Source: Lutibacter sp. (GTDB lineage Bacteria > Bacteroidota > Bacteroidia > Flavobacteriales > Flavobacteriaceae). From it: a DNA stretch of 46,118 nt. The notes under the pieces were generated by a model. It made no database searches and was not told where the DNA came from. It saw only the letters and a list, made by a program, of their open reading frames with translations. Where the stretch lies: the NCBI RefSeq assembly GCF_021647475.1, contig NZ_JAKIUR010000021.1, positions 1 through 46,118 on the forward strand, given 5' to 3'. This document shows, in pieces, positions 8,011 through 16,020 of the stretch. Every line of letters starts with the position of its first letter. Position 1 is the first letter of the stretch. The position numbers and the translations under genes were made by a program.

Positions 8011-9261
8011 TTAATCTAGTTTTTTAAAGAGCACACATGCGTTGTGTCCTCCAAAACCAAAAGTGTTGCTCATAGCAACTTTAACATCTCTTTTCTGAGG
8101 TTTATTAAATGTAAAATTTAATTTAGAATCAATGTGGTCGTCATCAGTAAAATGATTGATGGTTGGAGGAACAATTCCATGTTCAATTGTTAAAATTGAA
8201 GCAATAGATTCAATTGCACCTGCCGCACCTAATAAGTGACCGGTCATTGATTTTGTAGAGTTAATATTTAAAGTATAAGCGTGTTTTCCAAAAACCTCTA
8301 AAATAGCTTTTGATTCAGCAATATCACCTAATGGTGTAGATGTACCGTGCATATTAATAGCATCAACATCTTCGGGTTTTAATCCTGCATCTTCTAGGCA
8401 ATCTAGCATTACTTTTTTTGCTCCAATTCCTTCAGGATGTGGAGCAGTAATATGGTAAGCATCAGCAGATAAACCACCACCAACTAATTCGGCATAAATT
8501 TTGGCTCCTCGTGCTTTTGCGTGTTCATATTCTTCTAAAATAAGGCTTCCAGCACCTTCTCCTAAAACAAAACCATCTCTATTTTTATCAAATGGTCGCG
8601 ATGCTGTTTTAGGATCCTCATTTCTTGTAGATATAGCTTGTAAAGAACTGAATCCACCCATACCAGCAATGGTTATTGCAGCTTCTGATCCTCCGGAAAC
8701 CATAACGTCAGCTTTTCCTAACCTAATGTAGTTGTAAGCGTCAATTAATGCGTTTGCTGAAGAAGCACAGGCTGAAACAGTAGTGAAATTTGGTCCTTTA
8801 AAACCATATTTAATAGAAATTTGCCCTGGAGCAATATCGGCAATCATTTTTGGAATAAAGAAAGGATTAAATCTTGGAGTTCCATCGCCATCACAAAAAT
8901 TAATGACTTCATTTTGGAAAGTTTCTAAACCACCAATTCCAGCACCCCAAATAACACCAACTCTATCTTTATTAATTTTCTCTAAGTCTAATTTTGAATT
9001 TACAATAGCCTCATCGGTTGCCACCATAGCATATTGTGTGAATCTATCCATTTTTCTAGCATTTTTTCTAGGCATAAATTCAGTAACATCAAAATTTTTA
9101 AGTTCGCATGCAAAACGAGTTTTGAACTTGGAAGCATCAAAATGTGTTATTGGAGCCGCCCCACTAACTCCGTTAAGGAGGCTGTTCCAATACTCATCAA
9201 TTGTATTACCAATTGGTGTTAATGCACCAAGCCCAGTTACTACAACTCGTTTTAATTCCAT
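8011..9261 (-). CDS. fabF: 3-oxoacyl-[acyl-carrier-protein] synthase II (KAS II)
   Basis: This condensing enzyme elongates acyl-ACP with malonyl-ACP in type II fatty-acid synthesis. The 416 residues contain the full thiolase-fold triad: C165 in TVSACASSAN, H305 in NMHGTSTPLGD and H342 in KSMTGHLLGAAG. The ends (KRVVVTGLGALTPIGN and SNTFGFGGHNACVLFKK) are canonical. It lies 7 bases downstream of acpP, the usual acpP-fabF order, and 16 bases upstream of rnc. Acyl-carrier substrate and enzyme are thus made together. Confidence 0.97.
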   Translation of the reverse strand: MELKRVVVTGLGALTPIGNTIDEYWNSLLNGVSGAAPITHFDASKFKTRFACELKNFDVTEFMPRKNARKMDRFTQYAMVATDEAIVNSKLDLEKINKDRVGVIWGAGIGGLETFQNEVINFCDGDGTPRFNPFFIPKMIADIAPGQISIKYGFKGPNFTTVSACASSANALIDAYNYIRLGKADVMVSGGSEAAITIAGMGGFSSLQAISTRNEDPKTASRPFDKNRDGFVLGEGAGSLILEEYEHAKARGAKIYAELVGGGLSADAYHITAPHPEGIGAKKVMLDCLEDAGLKPEDVDAINMHGTSTPLGDIAESKAILEVFGKHAYTLNINSTKSMTGHLLGAAGAIESIASILTIEHGIVPPTINHFTDDDHIDSKLNFTFNKPQKRDVKVAMSNTFGFGGHNACVLFKKLD

Positions 9262-9268
9262 ATAAAAA

Positions 9269-9505
9269 TTACTTTTTTGCTTCTTCTATATAGCTAATTG
9301 CTTGACCTACGGTGCCAATATTCTCAGCTTGATCATCTGGTATTTGGATATCAAATTCTTTTTCAAATTCCATGATTAATTCAACCGTATCAAGTGAGTC
9401 TGCTCCTAAGTCGTTAGTAAAGCTAGCTTCTGTTGTTACTTCATTTTCGTCAACGCCTAATTTATCTACGATAATGGCTTTAACTCTTGATGCAATGTCT
9501 GACAT
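9269..9505 (-). CDS. acpP: Acyl carrier protein
   Basis: This 78-residue acidic helical protein has the 4'-phosphopantetheine attachment serine S37 in the motif DLGADSLDTVEL. It carries growing acyl chains for fatty-acid and lipid A synthesis. It is the first gene of the acpP-fabF-rnc operon and has a strong promoter match 31 bases upstream. Confidence 0.97.
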   Translation of the reverse strand: MSDIASRVKAIIVDKLGVDENEVTTEASFTNDLGADSLDTVELIMEFEKEFDIQIPDDQAENIGTVGQAISYIEEAKK

Positions 9506-9535
9506 AATTTTTTAATTTTAAATTTAATTACTTGG

Positions 9536-9543
9536 CAAAAATA
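9536..9543 (-). promoter_or_regulatory. -7 promoter element of the acpP-fabF-rnc operon
   Basis: The minus strand reads TATTTTTG followed by CC, a perfect match to the Bacteroidota -7 consensus TAnnTTTG. It is 31 bases upstream of the acpP start codon. Confidence 0.65.
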
Positions 9544-9686
9544 TAAAACTTTATTGAAAAGAAAATCTTTTATTACCTAAAAGATAATTTTTACGATTTA
9601 AAAATAAGTAAAGTTTTGAATAATGAAACTATAAAGTTGAAAATATTTTAGTTTATTTGTTGATTATTAGCAGTAAATATGCAGGT

Positions 9687-10259
9687 ATGAAACGTATAAT
9701 TATTTTAGCATCAGGTTCAGGAACTAACGCTGAAAACATAATAAAACATTTTAAAAATAACTTAAACGTTGAGGTAACCAAGGTGTTAACAAATAATCCT
9801 AAGGCTAAAGTGTTGCAAAGAGCAAAAAAATTAAATGTTAGCTCAAGTATTTTTTCAAAAGAAGATTTTTATAGTACTAATTCTATTTTAAAATTTTTAA
9901 AACAACATGCTGATTATATTATTTTAGCAGGATTTTTATGGAAAGTACCATTTGTTATTCTTAATTCATTTCCAAATAAAATAATTAATATTCACCCTGC
10001 ATTATTGCCAAAATATGGAGGAAAAGGTATGTACGGAATGCGTATTCATGATGCAGTTGTTGCAAATAAAGAAAAAGAATCAGGAATTACCATTCATTTT
10101 GTAAATAGTAATTATGATGAAGGAGCCATTATTTTTCAAAAAAGCTTTGAAGTGTTGATTTGTGATACGGCTGAAAGTGTTGCTAAAAAAATTCATATTT
10201 TAGAACAAGAGAATTTTCCAAAAGTTATTGAAAAGGTTATTTTAGAAAATGGAGATTAA
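9687..10259 (+). CDS. purN: Phosphoribosylglycinamide formyltransferase
   Basis: This enzyme transfers a formyl group from 10-formyl-THF to GAR in purine synthesis. I start at the ATG at 9687, giving MKRIIILASGSGTNAENI, the family's phosphate-binding start, rather than an upstream TTG at 9657. The 190-residue product has the active-site segment INIHPALLPKYGGKGMYG and ESGITIHFVNSNYDEGAIIFQ with the catalytic Asp. The 3' end overlaps the ATG of the native rnhA remnant (10249) by 11 bases, so purN and rnhA were translationally coupled before rnhA was broken. It is divergent from acpP. Confidence 0.95.
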   Translation: MKRIIILASGSGTNAENIIKHFKNNLNVEVTKVLTNNPKAKVLQRAKKLNVSSSIFSKEDFYSTNSILKFLKQHADYIILAGFLWKVPFVILNSFPNKIINIHPALLPKYGGKGMYGMRIHDAVVANKEKESGITIHFVNSNYDEGAIIFQKSFEVLICDTAESVAKKIHILEQENFPKVIEKVILENGD

Positions 10260-10305
10260 AAATCAAGTACATATTTATACAGATGGAGCTTGTAAATACA
10301 AATAA
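10249..10305 (+). pseudogene. rnhA: rnhA 5' remnant (first 16 codons of native RNase HI)
   Basis: The frame starting inside the end of purN reads MEIKNQVHIYTDGACK, the canonical start of RNase HI including the first catalytic Asp (TDGAC). The next residues should be GNPGPGG, but the sequence instead gives Y-K-stop. The rest of the gene resumes at 13100. This gene was cut by the 10302-13099 cassette. The stop TAA (10303-10305) directly abuts the ATG of the inserted RNase H gene at 10306, so the fragment can act as a translational lead-in for it. Confidence 0.85.
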
Positions 10306-10944
10306 ATGGGGGGGGAAAAGAAAAGATATTATGTAGTTTGGGAAGGTCAGAAAACGGGGGTTTTAAAATCTTGGGAGGAATGTAAAAACTCTATTCACGG
10401 ATTTAAAGGAGCAAAATACAAATCATTTAGTACACTTGAATTGGCAAAAAAAGCTTTTTCAGAAAACTATGAAGATTACAGAGGAAAAGTTGTTTTTGAA
10501 TGTGAATTATCAAAAGAGCAACTTAAACTTATTGGTGAACCAAACTTAGAAACCATTTCGGTAGATGCAGCTTGTAGTGGAAACCCAGGTATAATGGAAT
10601 ACCGAGGCGTTGATACTGAAACAAAAAAACAAATTTTTATTCAAGGTCCTTTTAAGCAGGGAACAAATAATATTGGAGAGTTTTTGGCTTTGGTTCACGG
10701 TTTGAGTTATTTAAAACAAAAAAAGTTGGATTATCCTGTTTATTCTGATTCAAAAATTGCAATTAGTTGGGTTAAAAAAGGTCAATGCAGAACTAATTTA
10801 CAAATTACGTCAGATAATAAATCCTTATTTGAGTTGGTTAAACGAGCTGAAAAATGGTTAAAAGAAAATAAATACACTACTAAAATTTTGAAATGGGAAA
10901 CCAAAGCTTGGGGAGAAATTCCTGCTGATTTTGGCAGAAAATAA
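10306..10944 (+). CDS. Viroplasmin-type ribonuclease H (RNase HI family)
   Basis: This 212-residue protein has an N-terminal caulimovirus viroplasmin domain (about 5-55: KKRYYVVWEGQKTGVLKSW, then FKGAKYKSFSTLELAKKAF), which binds RNA/DNA hybrids or dsRNA. An RNase HI domain follows (about 83-212). All four catalytic acids are visible: Asp in ISVDAACSGNPG, Glu in NIGEFLALVHGL, Asp in VYSDSKIAI and Asp in the C-terminal IPADFGRK. It degrades RNA in RNA/DNA hybrids. It sits in the broken native rnhA and probably replaces its function. The ATG follows the remnant's TAA directly and runs into eight Gs, so length changes there would shift the frame. It is probably co-transcribed with the helicase. 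Confidence 0.9.
   Translation: MGGEKKRYYVVWEGQKTGVLKSWEECKNSIHGFKGAKYKSFSTLELAKKAFSENYEDYRGKVVFECELSKEQLKLIGEPNLETISVDAACSGNPGIMEYRGVDTETKKQIFIQGPFKQGTNNIGEFLALVHGLSYLKQKKLDYPVYSDSKIAISWVKKGQCRTNLQITSDNKSLFELVKRAEKWLKENKYTTKILKWETKAWGEIPADFGRK
10308..10315 (+). repeat. G8 homopolymer at the start codon of the inserted RNase H gene
   Basis: Eight consecutive G residues begin with the G of the start codon. One base fewer puts a stop about 11 codons in; one more also shifts the frame. No other in-frame ATG lies before the RNase H domain. In a roughly 30% GC genome such a tract is rare and is a candidate slippage switch. Confidence 0.75.
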
Positions 10945-10949
10945 AACAT

Positions 10950-13097
10950 ATGCAAGAAACTAAAACAGATTTAAGTGGATTAAACGAAAATCAAAGGAAA
11001 GCAGTTGTTAGTGAAAAAAAAAGATTACTGGTTCTTGCAGGAGCAGGTTCAGGAAAAACAAAAACACTTCTTCAAAAGTTGATTTATCTAATTGAAGAGA
11101 AAGGAGTAAATCCAGCAAATATTTTAGCCATTACTTTTACTAAAAATGCAGCTAATGAAATGTTGGATAGATTAATAATTTCAGCAGATGAAACAGAAGA
11201 ATATGCTGAAATTCTTGCCGACAAAAATAAAACCGTAAAAGAAAAGGATACCGAAAGATATTTTTTCACAAAAAAACACAGATGGATTGACAATCTAACT
11301 CTAAAGACTTTTCATAGTTTATGTTATGGAATAATGAGAAACTTTGGTGTAAATGAATTTGATAATAAATTTAAAATAATAACCGATAGCAAAGTTATTA
11401 ATGATGATTTTTCTAAGTTTTCTGCAACAGAAACTTCTTTTGAAATAATACATAAAATTCTAATTGAAAATTGTGAAAAAAATGAATATTTACTGAATCT
11501 AAAGAGATACATTTTAGACTATATGGTAGATAAAATCCATATCGAAAATAAAAAAATCTCTTTACCAAAAGATGGAAAATTTTATACTTCACTTAACGGA
11601 ACAAAAGTTCGTTCCAAATCTGAACAATATATTTCAGATTGGCTTTATAGACATAGTATCAAATTTGAGTATGAACCAAATGTAAACTTTAAAGATTTTG
11701 ACTTCAAACCTGATTTTTACATTCCTGAAGCAAATTTATATCTTGAACACGTCAGCGATTTAAGTTACCCAACAAAAGGAAAAGAACTTCAATTCAAAAA
11801 AGCAAATAAATTATTAGTCAAAACTTTTGAATCACAAACAAAAGACACTACACTTTTTAATTTAGCACTTGAACGAATTATAAAAAACAGATTACCTGCA
11901 AACTACCATTACACAAGTGCTTTATCTTTTGAGGAAGAATTTAAGTATTATCATAAAGAAGTAAAAGATTTTTTAAGACAAACTATGCGTGTTGTCGATA
12001 TGGTAAAAGTTGAAAATTTATCATCTGAATTTATTCTTAACAAATCACAAAAAGACCAACACGAAAGAGTACGAGATTTTTATACTCTTGCTGTTCCAAT
12101 AATCTCAAAATACAAAACTTATTGCACCAATAAATCATATCTTGATTTTAATGATATGATAATTAAAACAATCTCTCTTTTTAAAAATCATCAAGAAATT
12201 GCAGATAAATTTAGAAGAAAATACGAATACATTTTAGTTGATGAATTTCAAGACGTGAATAATCTTCAAGTAGAACTTATCAAACTTTTGCTTACAGATG
12301 ATAATCAACTTTTTTGCGTAGGAGATGATTGGCAAAGCATATATGGATTTAGAGGTTCTAATGTAGATTACATTGTTAATTTCAATGAGCATTTTAAAAA
12401 TGCAGAAACAATAAAATTAAGTATGAATTATAGAAGTACTGAAAATATTGTTGAGGCAGGTAATGAAGTTATAAAACACAATAAATTCAAGGTTGAAAAA
12501 GACATTATATCTTCCAAAAAATCAAACAGCAAAATTCATATTTATGCAGGAAAAAATGAAGCAGAAAATATTGAATATGTAGTTGGTAAGGTCAATCAGT
12601 TAAAGAAAAGAGGTTATCGAAAAGAAGATATTTTATTCCTATATCGCAGAAGTAAAATGTATAATCCATATTTTGAGAGATTTAGACAAGAAAAAATGTT
12701 TGTTTCTGGAAAGACAATTCATTCATCTAAAGGTCTTGAAGCGAAAGCAGTTTTTATTATTGGTTTAACTCAAGGAAATGGAGGTTTTCCAGATATTTGG
12801 ATGGAAGACAGAATTTATCAAGTAATCAAAGAGTCAAATCACGATTTATTGCTTGAAGAAGAAAGAAGATTATTTTATGTAGCAATAACAAGGGCAAAAG
12901 ACGAACTGTTTTTATTAACAGAAAAAGGAAATGAATCAAGTTTTTTAAAAGAAATTCCAGATGACTTGACCTTCAAAACAAGTATTCCTTTTAAGTCTAT
13001 AATTGAACAAATTATACTTTGTAGTAATTGTAATAATAGAATTGATGAAGGATTTTCATTTTGTCCATATTGTGGGGCTGAACAAGAAAATGGATAA
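10950..13097 (+). CDS. UvrD/Rep-type helicase with internal PD-(D/E)XK-like domain and C-terminal zinc ribbon
   Basis: This is a 715-residue superfamily 1A helicase. It has Walker A GAGSGKT (31-37), motif Ia AITFTKNAANEM, motif II DEFQD (431-435), motif III QSIYGFRGS (462-470), motif IV NYRST and motif VI YVAITRAKDELFLL. Between motif Ia and motif II an insertion (about 205-310) looks like a restriction-endonuclease fold: SKSEQYISDWL (E225), FKPDFYIPE (D255) and NLYLEHVSD (E266), as in helicase-IV-like (HelD) proteins. The last 25 residues have two CxxC pairs (CSNC, CPYC), a zinc ribbon. It lies 5 bases after the RNase H gene, suggesting joint action on R-loops or hybrids (inference). Confidence 0.9.
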   Translation: MQETKTDLSGLNENQRKAVVSEKKRLLVLAGAGSGKTKTLLQKLIYLIEEKGVNPANILAITFTKNAANEMLDRLIISADETEEYAEILADKNKTVKEKDTERYFFTKKHRWIDNLTLKTFHSLCYGIMRNFGVNEFDNKFKIITDSKVINDDFSKFSATETSFEIIHKILIENCEKNEYLLNLKRYILDYMVDKIHIENKKISLPKDGKFYTSLNGTKVRSKSEQYISDWLYRHSIKFEYEPNVNFKDFDFKPDFYIPEANLYLEHVSDLSYPTKGKELQFKKANKLLVKTFESQTKDTTLFNLALERIIKNRLPANYHYTSALSFEEEFKYYHKEVKDFLRQTMRVVDMVKVENLSSEFILNKSQKDQHERVRDFYTLAVPIISKYKTYCTNKSYLDFNDMIIKTISLFKNHQEIADKFRRKYEYILVDEFQDVNNLQVELIKLLLTDDNQLFCVGDDWQSIYGFRGSNVDYIVNFNEHFKNAETIKLSMNYRSTENIVEAGNEVIKHNKFKVEKDIISSKKSNSKIHIYAGKNEAENIEYVVGKVNQLKKRGYRKEDILFLYRRSKMYNPYFERFRQEKMFVSGKTIHSSKGLEAKAVFIIGLTQGNGGFPDIWMEDRIYQVIKESNHDLLLEEERRLFYVAITRAKDELFLLTEKGNESSFLKEIPDDLTFKTSIPFKSIIEQIILCSNCNNRIDEGFSFCPYCGAEQENG

Positions 13098-13099
13098 AT

Positions 13100-13449
13100 C
13101 CAACTAATAACAGAATGGAATTATTGGCTGTAATTGTTGCTTTAGAAAAAATAAAAACCTCAAATGTTGAAATTACTGTTTTTCAGATTCTAAATATGTG
13201 GTAGATGCAGTTGAGAAAAAATGGTTATTAGGTTGGCGTAAAAAACAATTTTAAAAAGTTAAAAACTCAGATTTATGGAAACGTTTTTTAAAAATTTACA
13301 ATCCTAAAAATACAAAATTTGAATGGATAAAGGGGCACAATAATCATCCTCAAAATGAGCGATGTGATGTATTAGCAGTTAACGCTTCTAAAAAAGAAGA
13401 TTTATTAGAAGATGTAGGTTATGTTAAACAAGAAAACCAATTATTTTAA
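13100..13449 (+). pseudogene. rnhA: rnhA 3' remnant (decayed native RNase HI)
   Basis: The sequence resumes native RNase HI with PTNNRMELLAVIVALEKIK, the region around the second catalytic residue. About 70 bases in, a one-base deletion in a T-run (near 13180) shifts the frame into DSKYVVDAVEKKWLLGWRKKQF, which ends at an in-frame TAA where Lys is expected. After it the frame continues KNSDLWKRFLKIYNPK, then FEWIKGHNNHPQNERCD, to the stop at 13447. The gene therefore carries a 5' break, a frameshift and a nonsense codon. This points to relaxed selection after the cassette arrived. Confidence 0.9.
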
Positions 13450-13452
13450 TAT

Positions 13453-14667
13453 TTAACTTAGCATTGCTTTCGCTTTTTGTAAAGCATCTACTAGCAAGTC
13501 AATTTCTTTAAAAGTATTGTAAAATGAAAATGAGGCTCTAACCGTTCCGGGAATTTTATAAAAGTCCATAATTGGTTGTGCACAATGGTGTCCTGTTCTA
13601 ACTTCAATTCCTAGTTTGTCAATAATAGTTCCTATATCATACGGATGAATGTTTGCTATATTAAATGAAATAACAGAAGTTTTATTTTTTGCAGTTCCAT
13701 AAATTTTTAATCCTTCAATTTGCAATAGCTTTTTTGTAGCATAAACAAGCAATTCATTTTCATAAGCTGCAATATTATCAAATCCTAATTCATTTAAATA
13801 ATCAAGAGCCACACCAAACGCAATTACACCTGCAATATTTGGGGTACCGGCTTCAAATTTATAAGGTAAATCGGCATACGTAGTTTTTTCAAAAGTCACT
13901 TGTTTAATCATTTCACCACCACCTTGGTACGGAGGTAATTTATTTAGTAAAGCTTCTTTTCCGTATAAAATACCAACGCCTGTTGGGCCACAAAGTTTAT
14001 GAGCAGATGCTACATAAAAATCTACATCTAAAGCTTGTAAGTCAGGTTTAATATGAGGACTAGATTGTGCACCATCAATTAAAACAGATGCACCGAATTT
14101 GTGAGCTTTATCAATAATTTTTTTTATAGGATTTATGGTTCCCAAAGCATTTGAAACATGGTTTACAAATACTAATTTGGTTTTATTAGAAAGTAAATTG
14201 TCATATTCTTCTAATATTAATTCGCCATTTTCATTTATCGGAATTACTTTTAAAATAGCTCCTGTTCTTTGGCATAACATTTGCCAAGGCACAATGTTAG
14301 AATGATGTTCCATAGCTGAAATAATAATTTCATCTCCTTTTTGTAAAAATTGGGTGAAGCTAGTTGCCACCAAATTAATGCTATCTGTTGTGCCTGAAGT
14401 AATTATAATTTCGTAATTATGTTTGGTGTTAAAATGTTTTTGAATTTTAATACGCGCTTGTTCAAAAGCATCCGTTGCTAATTGACTTAAAGTATGCACT
14501 CCTCTATGAATATTTGCGTTGTAATTAGTGTAATAATCCACCAAACTATCAATAACAACTTGTGGTTTTTGAGATGTTGCGGCATTGTCTAAATACACTA
14601 AAGGTTTTCCATTTATTTTTCGTTTTAAAATAGGAAAATCGGCACGAACTTTTTTAATATCTATCAT
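13453..14667 (-). CDS. sufS: Cysteine desulfurase (SufS-type)
   Basis: This PLP enzyme takes sulfur from cysteine for Fe-S cluster assembly. The 404-residue length and sequence match group II (SufS/CsdA): start FPILKRKINGKPLVYLDNAATSQKP, PLP lysine K224 in VASAHKLCGPTG, and catalytic C362 in RTGHHCAQP. No other suf gene is present in the window; flavobacterial sufBCD may lie elsewhere. A perfect promoter -7 element (14694-14701) and a 17-bp palindrome (14675-14691) lie just upstream. The palindrome suggests control by a Fur/PerR-type repressor (inference). It converges on the rnhA remnant. Confidence 0.93.
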   Translation of the reverse strand: MIDIKKVRADFPILKRKINGKPLVYLDNAATSQKPQVVIDSLVDYYTNYNANIHRGVHTLSQLATDAFEQARIKIQKHFNTKHNYEIIITSGTTDSINLVATSFTQFLQKGDEIIISAMEHHSNIVPWQMLCQRTGAILKVIPINENGELILEEYDNLLSNKTKLVFVNHVSNALGTINPIKKIIDKAHKFGASVLIDGAQSSPHIKPDLQALDVDFYVASAHKLCGPTGVGILYGKEALLNKLPPYQGGGEMIKQVTFEKTTYADLPYKFEAGTPNIAGVIAFGVALDYLNELGFDNIAAYENELLVYATKKLLQIEGLKIYGTAKNKTSVISFNIANIHPYDIGTIIDKLGIEVRTGHHCAQPIMDFYKIPGTVRASFSFYNTFKEIDLLVDALQKAKAMLS

Positions 14668-14674
14668 TATCTAT

Positions 14675-14691
14675 TTTAGAATGATTCTAAA
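14675..14691. promoter_or_regulatory. Perfect 8-1-8 palindrome at the sufS start site (Fur/PerR-box-like)
   Basis: The sequence TTTAGAATGATTCTAAA is a perfect inverted repeat around one central base. Its core TTAGAATnATTCTAA follows the 7-1-7 layout of Fur-family operators (PerR box TTATAATnATTATAA, Fur box TGATAATnATTATCA). It lies between the -7 element and the start codon, over the expected transcription start, a repressor position. Confidence 0.55.
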
Positions 14692-14693
14692 TG

Positions 14694-14701
14694 CAAAAGT
14701 A
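14694..14701 (-). promoter_or_regulatory. -7 promoter element of sufS
   Basis: The minus strand reads TACTTTTG followed by CA, a perfect match to TAnnTTTG, 27 bases upstream of the sufS start codon. Confidence 0.6.
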
Positions 14702-14769
14702 CAAAATTGAAGTTATTTAATATATGATTGAAAGTAAAACATCAAATTTTAATACTTAAAATAATATTT

Positions 14770-16014
14770 TTAAAATATTTTTGCTTTCTTAAACCAATTA
14801 CCTAATAAACTTAAGTTAAGAGATAATTTATGATAATTATCTTGAATTAATCCATTTGATAAAGTGCCTTCTCTACCATAAGAGTAGTTTATATTTATGG
14901 TGGATGAAAAATTATTTTTAGAGACAGGAAGTCCTAAACCTAAAGAAAAACTATATCTATTAATATTTTGGTTAGAGATGTGTAAATAACCAGAATCATA
15001 ATTTGCACCAGCCCTATACTTTACATTACTCCAATAACTGTTTAGGTTAGACGAAGGTTTAAACTCAAAACCAATTCCATAAATGGTTTGGTCTTTATAA
15101 GCTGAAGAAGTATTATCAAGCTGGTTTGTTTTGTCCCAATAATTTTTTCTGTAATCTGCATTTACCAATAGATTTTTATTGATTTGTGAACTTATACCTA
15201 TTCCTAATTTTAATGGTAAATTAAAATCATCAGCATTTTGGTTAAATTCGCTTGAAATAATTGTGCTAGATTTTGTTCCAACAGAAGCTTCAGACCCACG
15301 TAAAACGGTTGGTAAATTTATGGTTGCACCAAGTATTGTTTTAGTTCCTAAAAAATTGTTTAAAGAATATTGTATTCCTGCATTTGCTCCAAGGCTAAAG
15401 TAAACATTTTTATCGTTTAGATAAGTTGAACTTGTTCCTACGTAAATCCATTGTTCCTGACTTATTGACCCAAACAAACTAGCTAATTCAATACCAATTG
15501 ATAGATTGTTTCTAAGTTTAAATCCTTGTCCCCAAAATATTTCATTTAAACCTCCAGAACCTTTAACTTTTGTTATGTAATCATTTAGACTTCCTTCCAC
15601 TGGTTGTACTATGTCTATTTCATAACTTACTTTGCTATATGGCATTATGCCAAAACTCATGCCCCAATTTTTATTTACACTAAATGCCATTGCTAAATGA
15701 GTGAAATTAAAATCATAGTTTTGTTGACTTACATGCTTATCTTTCTGAAATGACAAAGTATTATTAAAACCCACTTCATATAAAAATGAATTTTTAGAGA
15801 TTGTAGTTAATGAAGCAGGATTAGATTTATTAATTATTATTGAAGATGATCTATACGCAATACCAGTGTTTCCCATAGCAGAAAAACCGCCATAGTAGTT
15901 TAAATTTTCCTGTCCGATACCATATATAGAATATGGAGAACTAAAATCGCTTTGGGCAATTACAAATAAATTTATGAAGGAAAACATTAAGAATAAAATA
16001 GGTTTTATTTTCAT
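14770..16014 (-). CDS. FadL/OmpP1-like outer-membrane beta-barrel protein
   Basis: This 414-residue protein has a signal peptide ending near VIAQ (residue 21). The start SDFSSPYSIYGIGQENLNYYGGFSAMGNTGIAYRSS, then a region INKSNPASLTTISKNSFLYEVG, resembles the FadL/TodX-type opening with NPA. The rest alternates strands of a beta-barrel with aromatic girdles and ends in LSLLGNWFKKAKIF. It lies 6 bases downstream of a DUF4270 lipoprotein gene on the same strand, so the two are probably one operon acting at the outer membrane. The transported compound, if any, is unknown. Confidence 0.75.
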   Translation of the reverse strand: MKIKPILFLMFSFINLFVIAQSDFSSPYSIYGIGQENLNYYGGFSAMGNTGIAYRSSSIIINKSNPASLTTISKNSFLYEVGFNNTLSFQKDKHVSQQNYDFNFTHLAMAFSVNKNWGMSFGIMPYSKVSYEIDIVQPVEGSLNDYITKVKGSGGLNEIFWGQGFKLRNNLSIGIELASLFGSISQEQWIYVGTSSTYLNDKNVYFSLGANAGIQYSLNNFLGTKTILGATINLPTVLRGSEASVGTKSSTIISSEFNQNADDFNLPLKLGIGISSQINKNLLVNADYRKNYWDKTNQLDNTSSAYKDQTIYGIGFEFKPSSNLNSYWSNVKYRAGANYDSGYLHISNQNINRYSFSLGLGLPVSKNNFSSTININYSYGREGTLSNGLIQDNYHKLSLNLSLLGNWFKKAKIF

Positions 16015-16020
16015 AAAATT

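Larger units (their letters stand above)
10302..13099 (+). mobile_element. RNase H plus helicase-nuclease cassette inserted in native rnhA
   Basis: About 2.8 kb separate the two halves of the native rnhA gene. The segment holds exactly two genes, 5 bases apart: a viroplasmin-type RNase H and a UvrD-like helicase with a nuclease-like insertion. Both boundaries carry the 6-mer ATAAAT (10302-10307 and 13094-13099), which may be microhomology. No transposase, recombinase or terminal inverted repeat was found. By comparison with RNase HI proteins, about 28 codons of native rnhA are missing at the junction, so this is insertion with deletion rather than a transposition with target duplication. Confidence 0.7.

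Noticed and set aside
8783..9265. 160-codon plus-strand frame opposite fabF
   Set aside because: It is antisense to the conserved fabF sequence and its product has no recognisable features.
9657..9686. TTG start for purN, 10 codons upstream
   Set aside because: The family begins at MKRIIILASGSGTN (ATG 9687); the extra residues are not conserved and contain no signal.
10302..13099. Self-splicing intron or intein in rnhA
   Set aside because: The cassette contains two complete genes with their own starts and stops, lacks intron or intein motifs, and the 3' half of rnhA has further disabling mutations, so splicing would not restore it.
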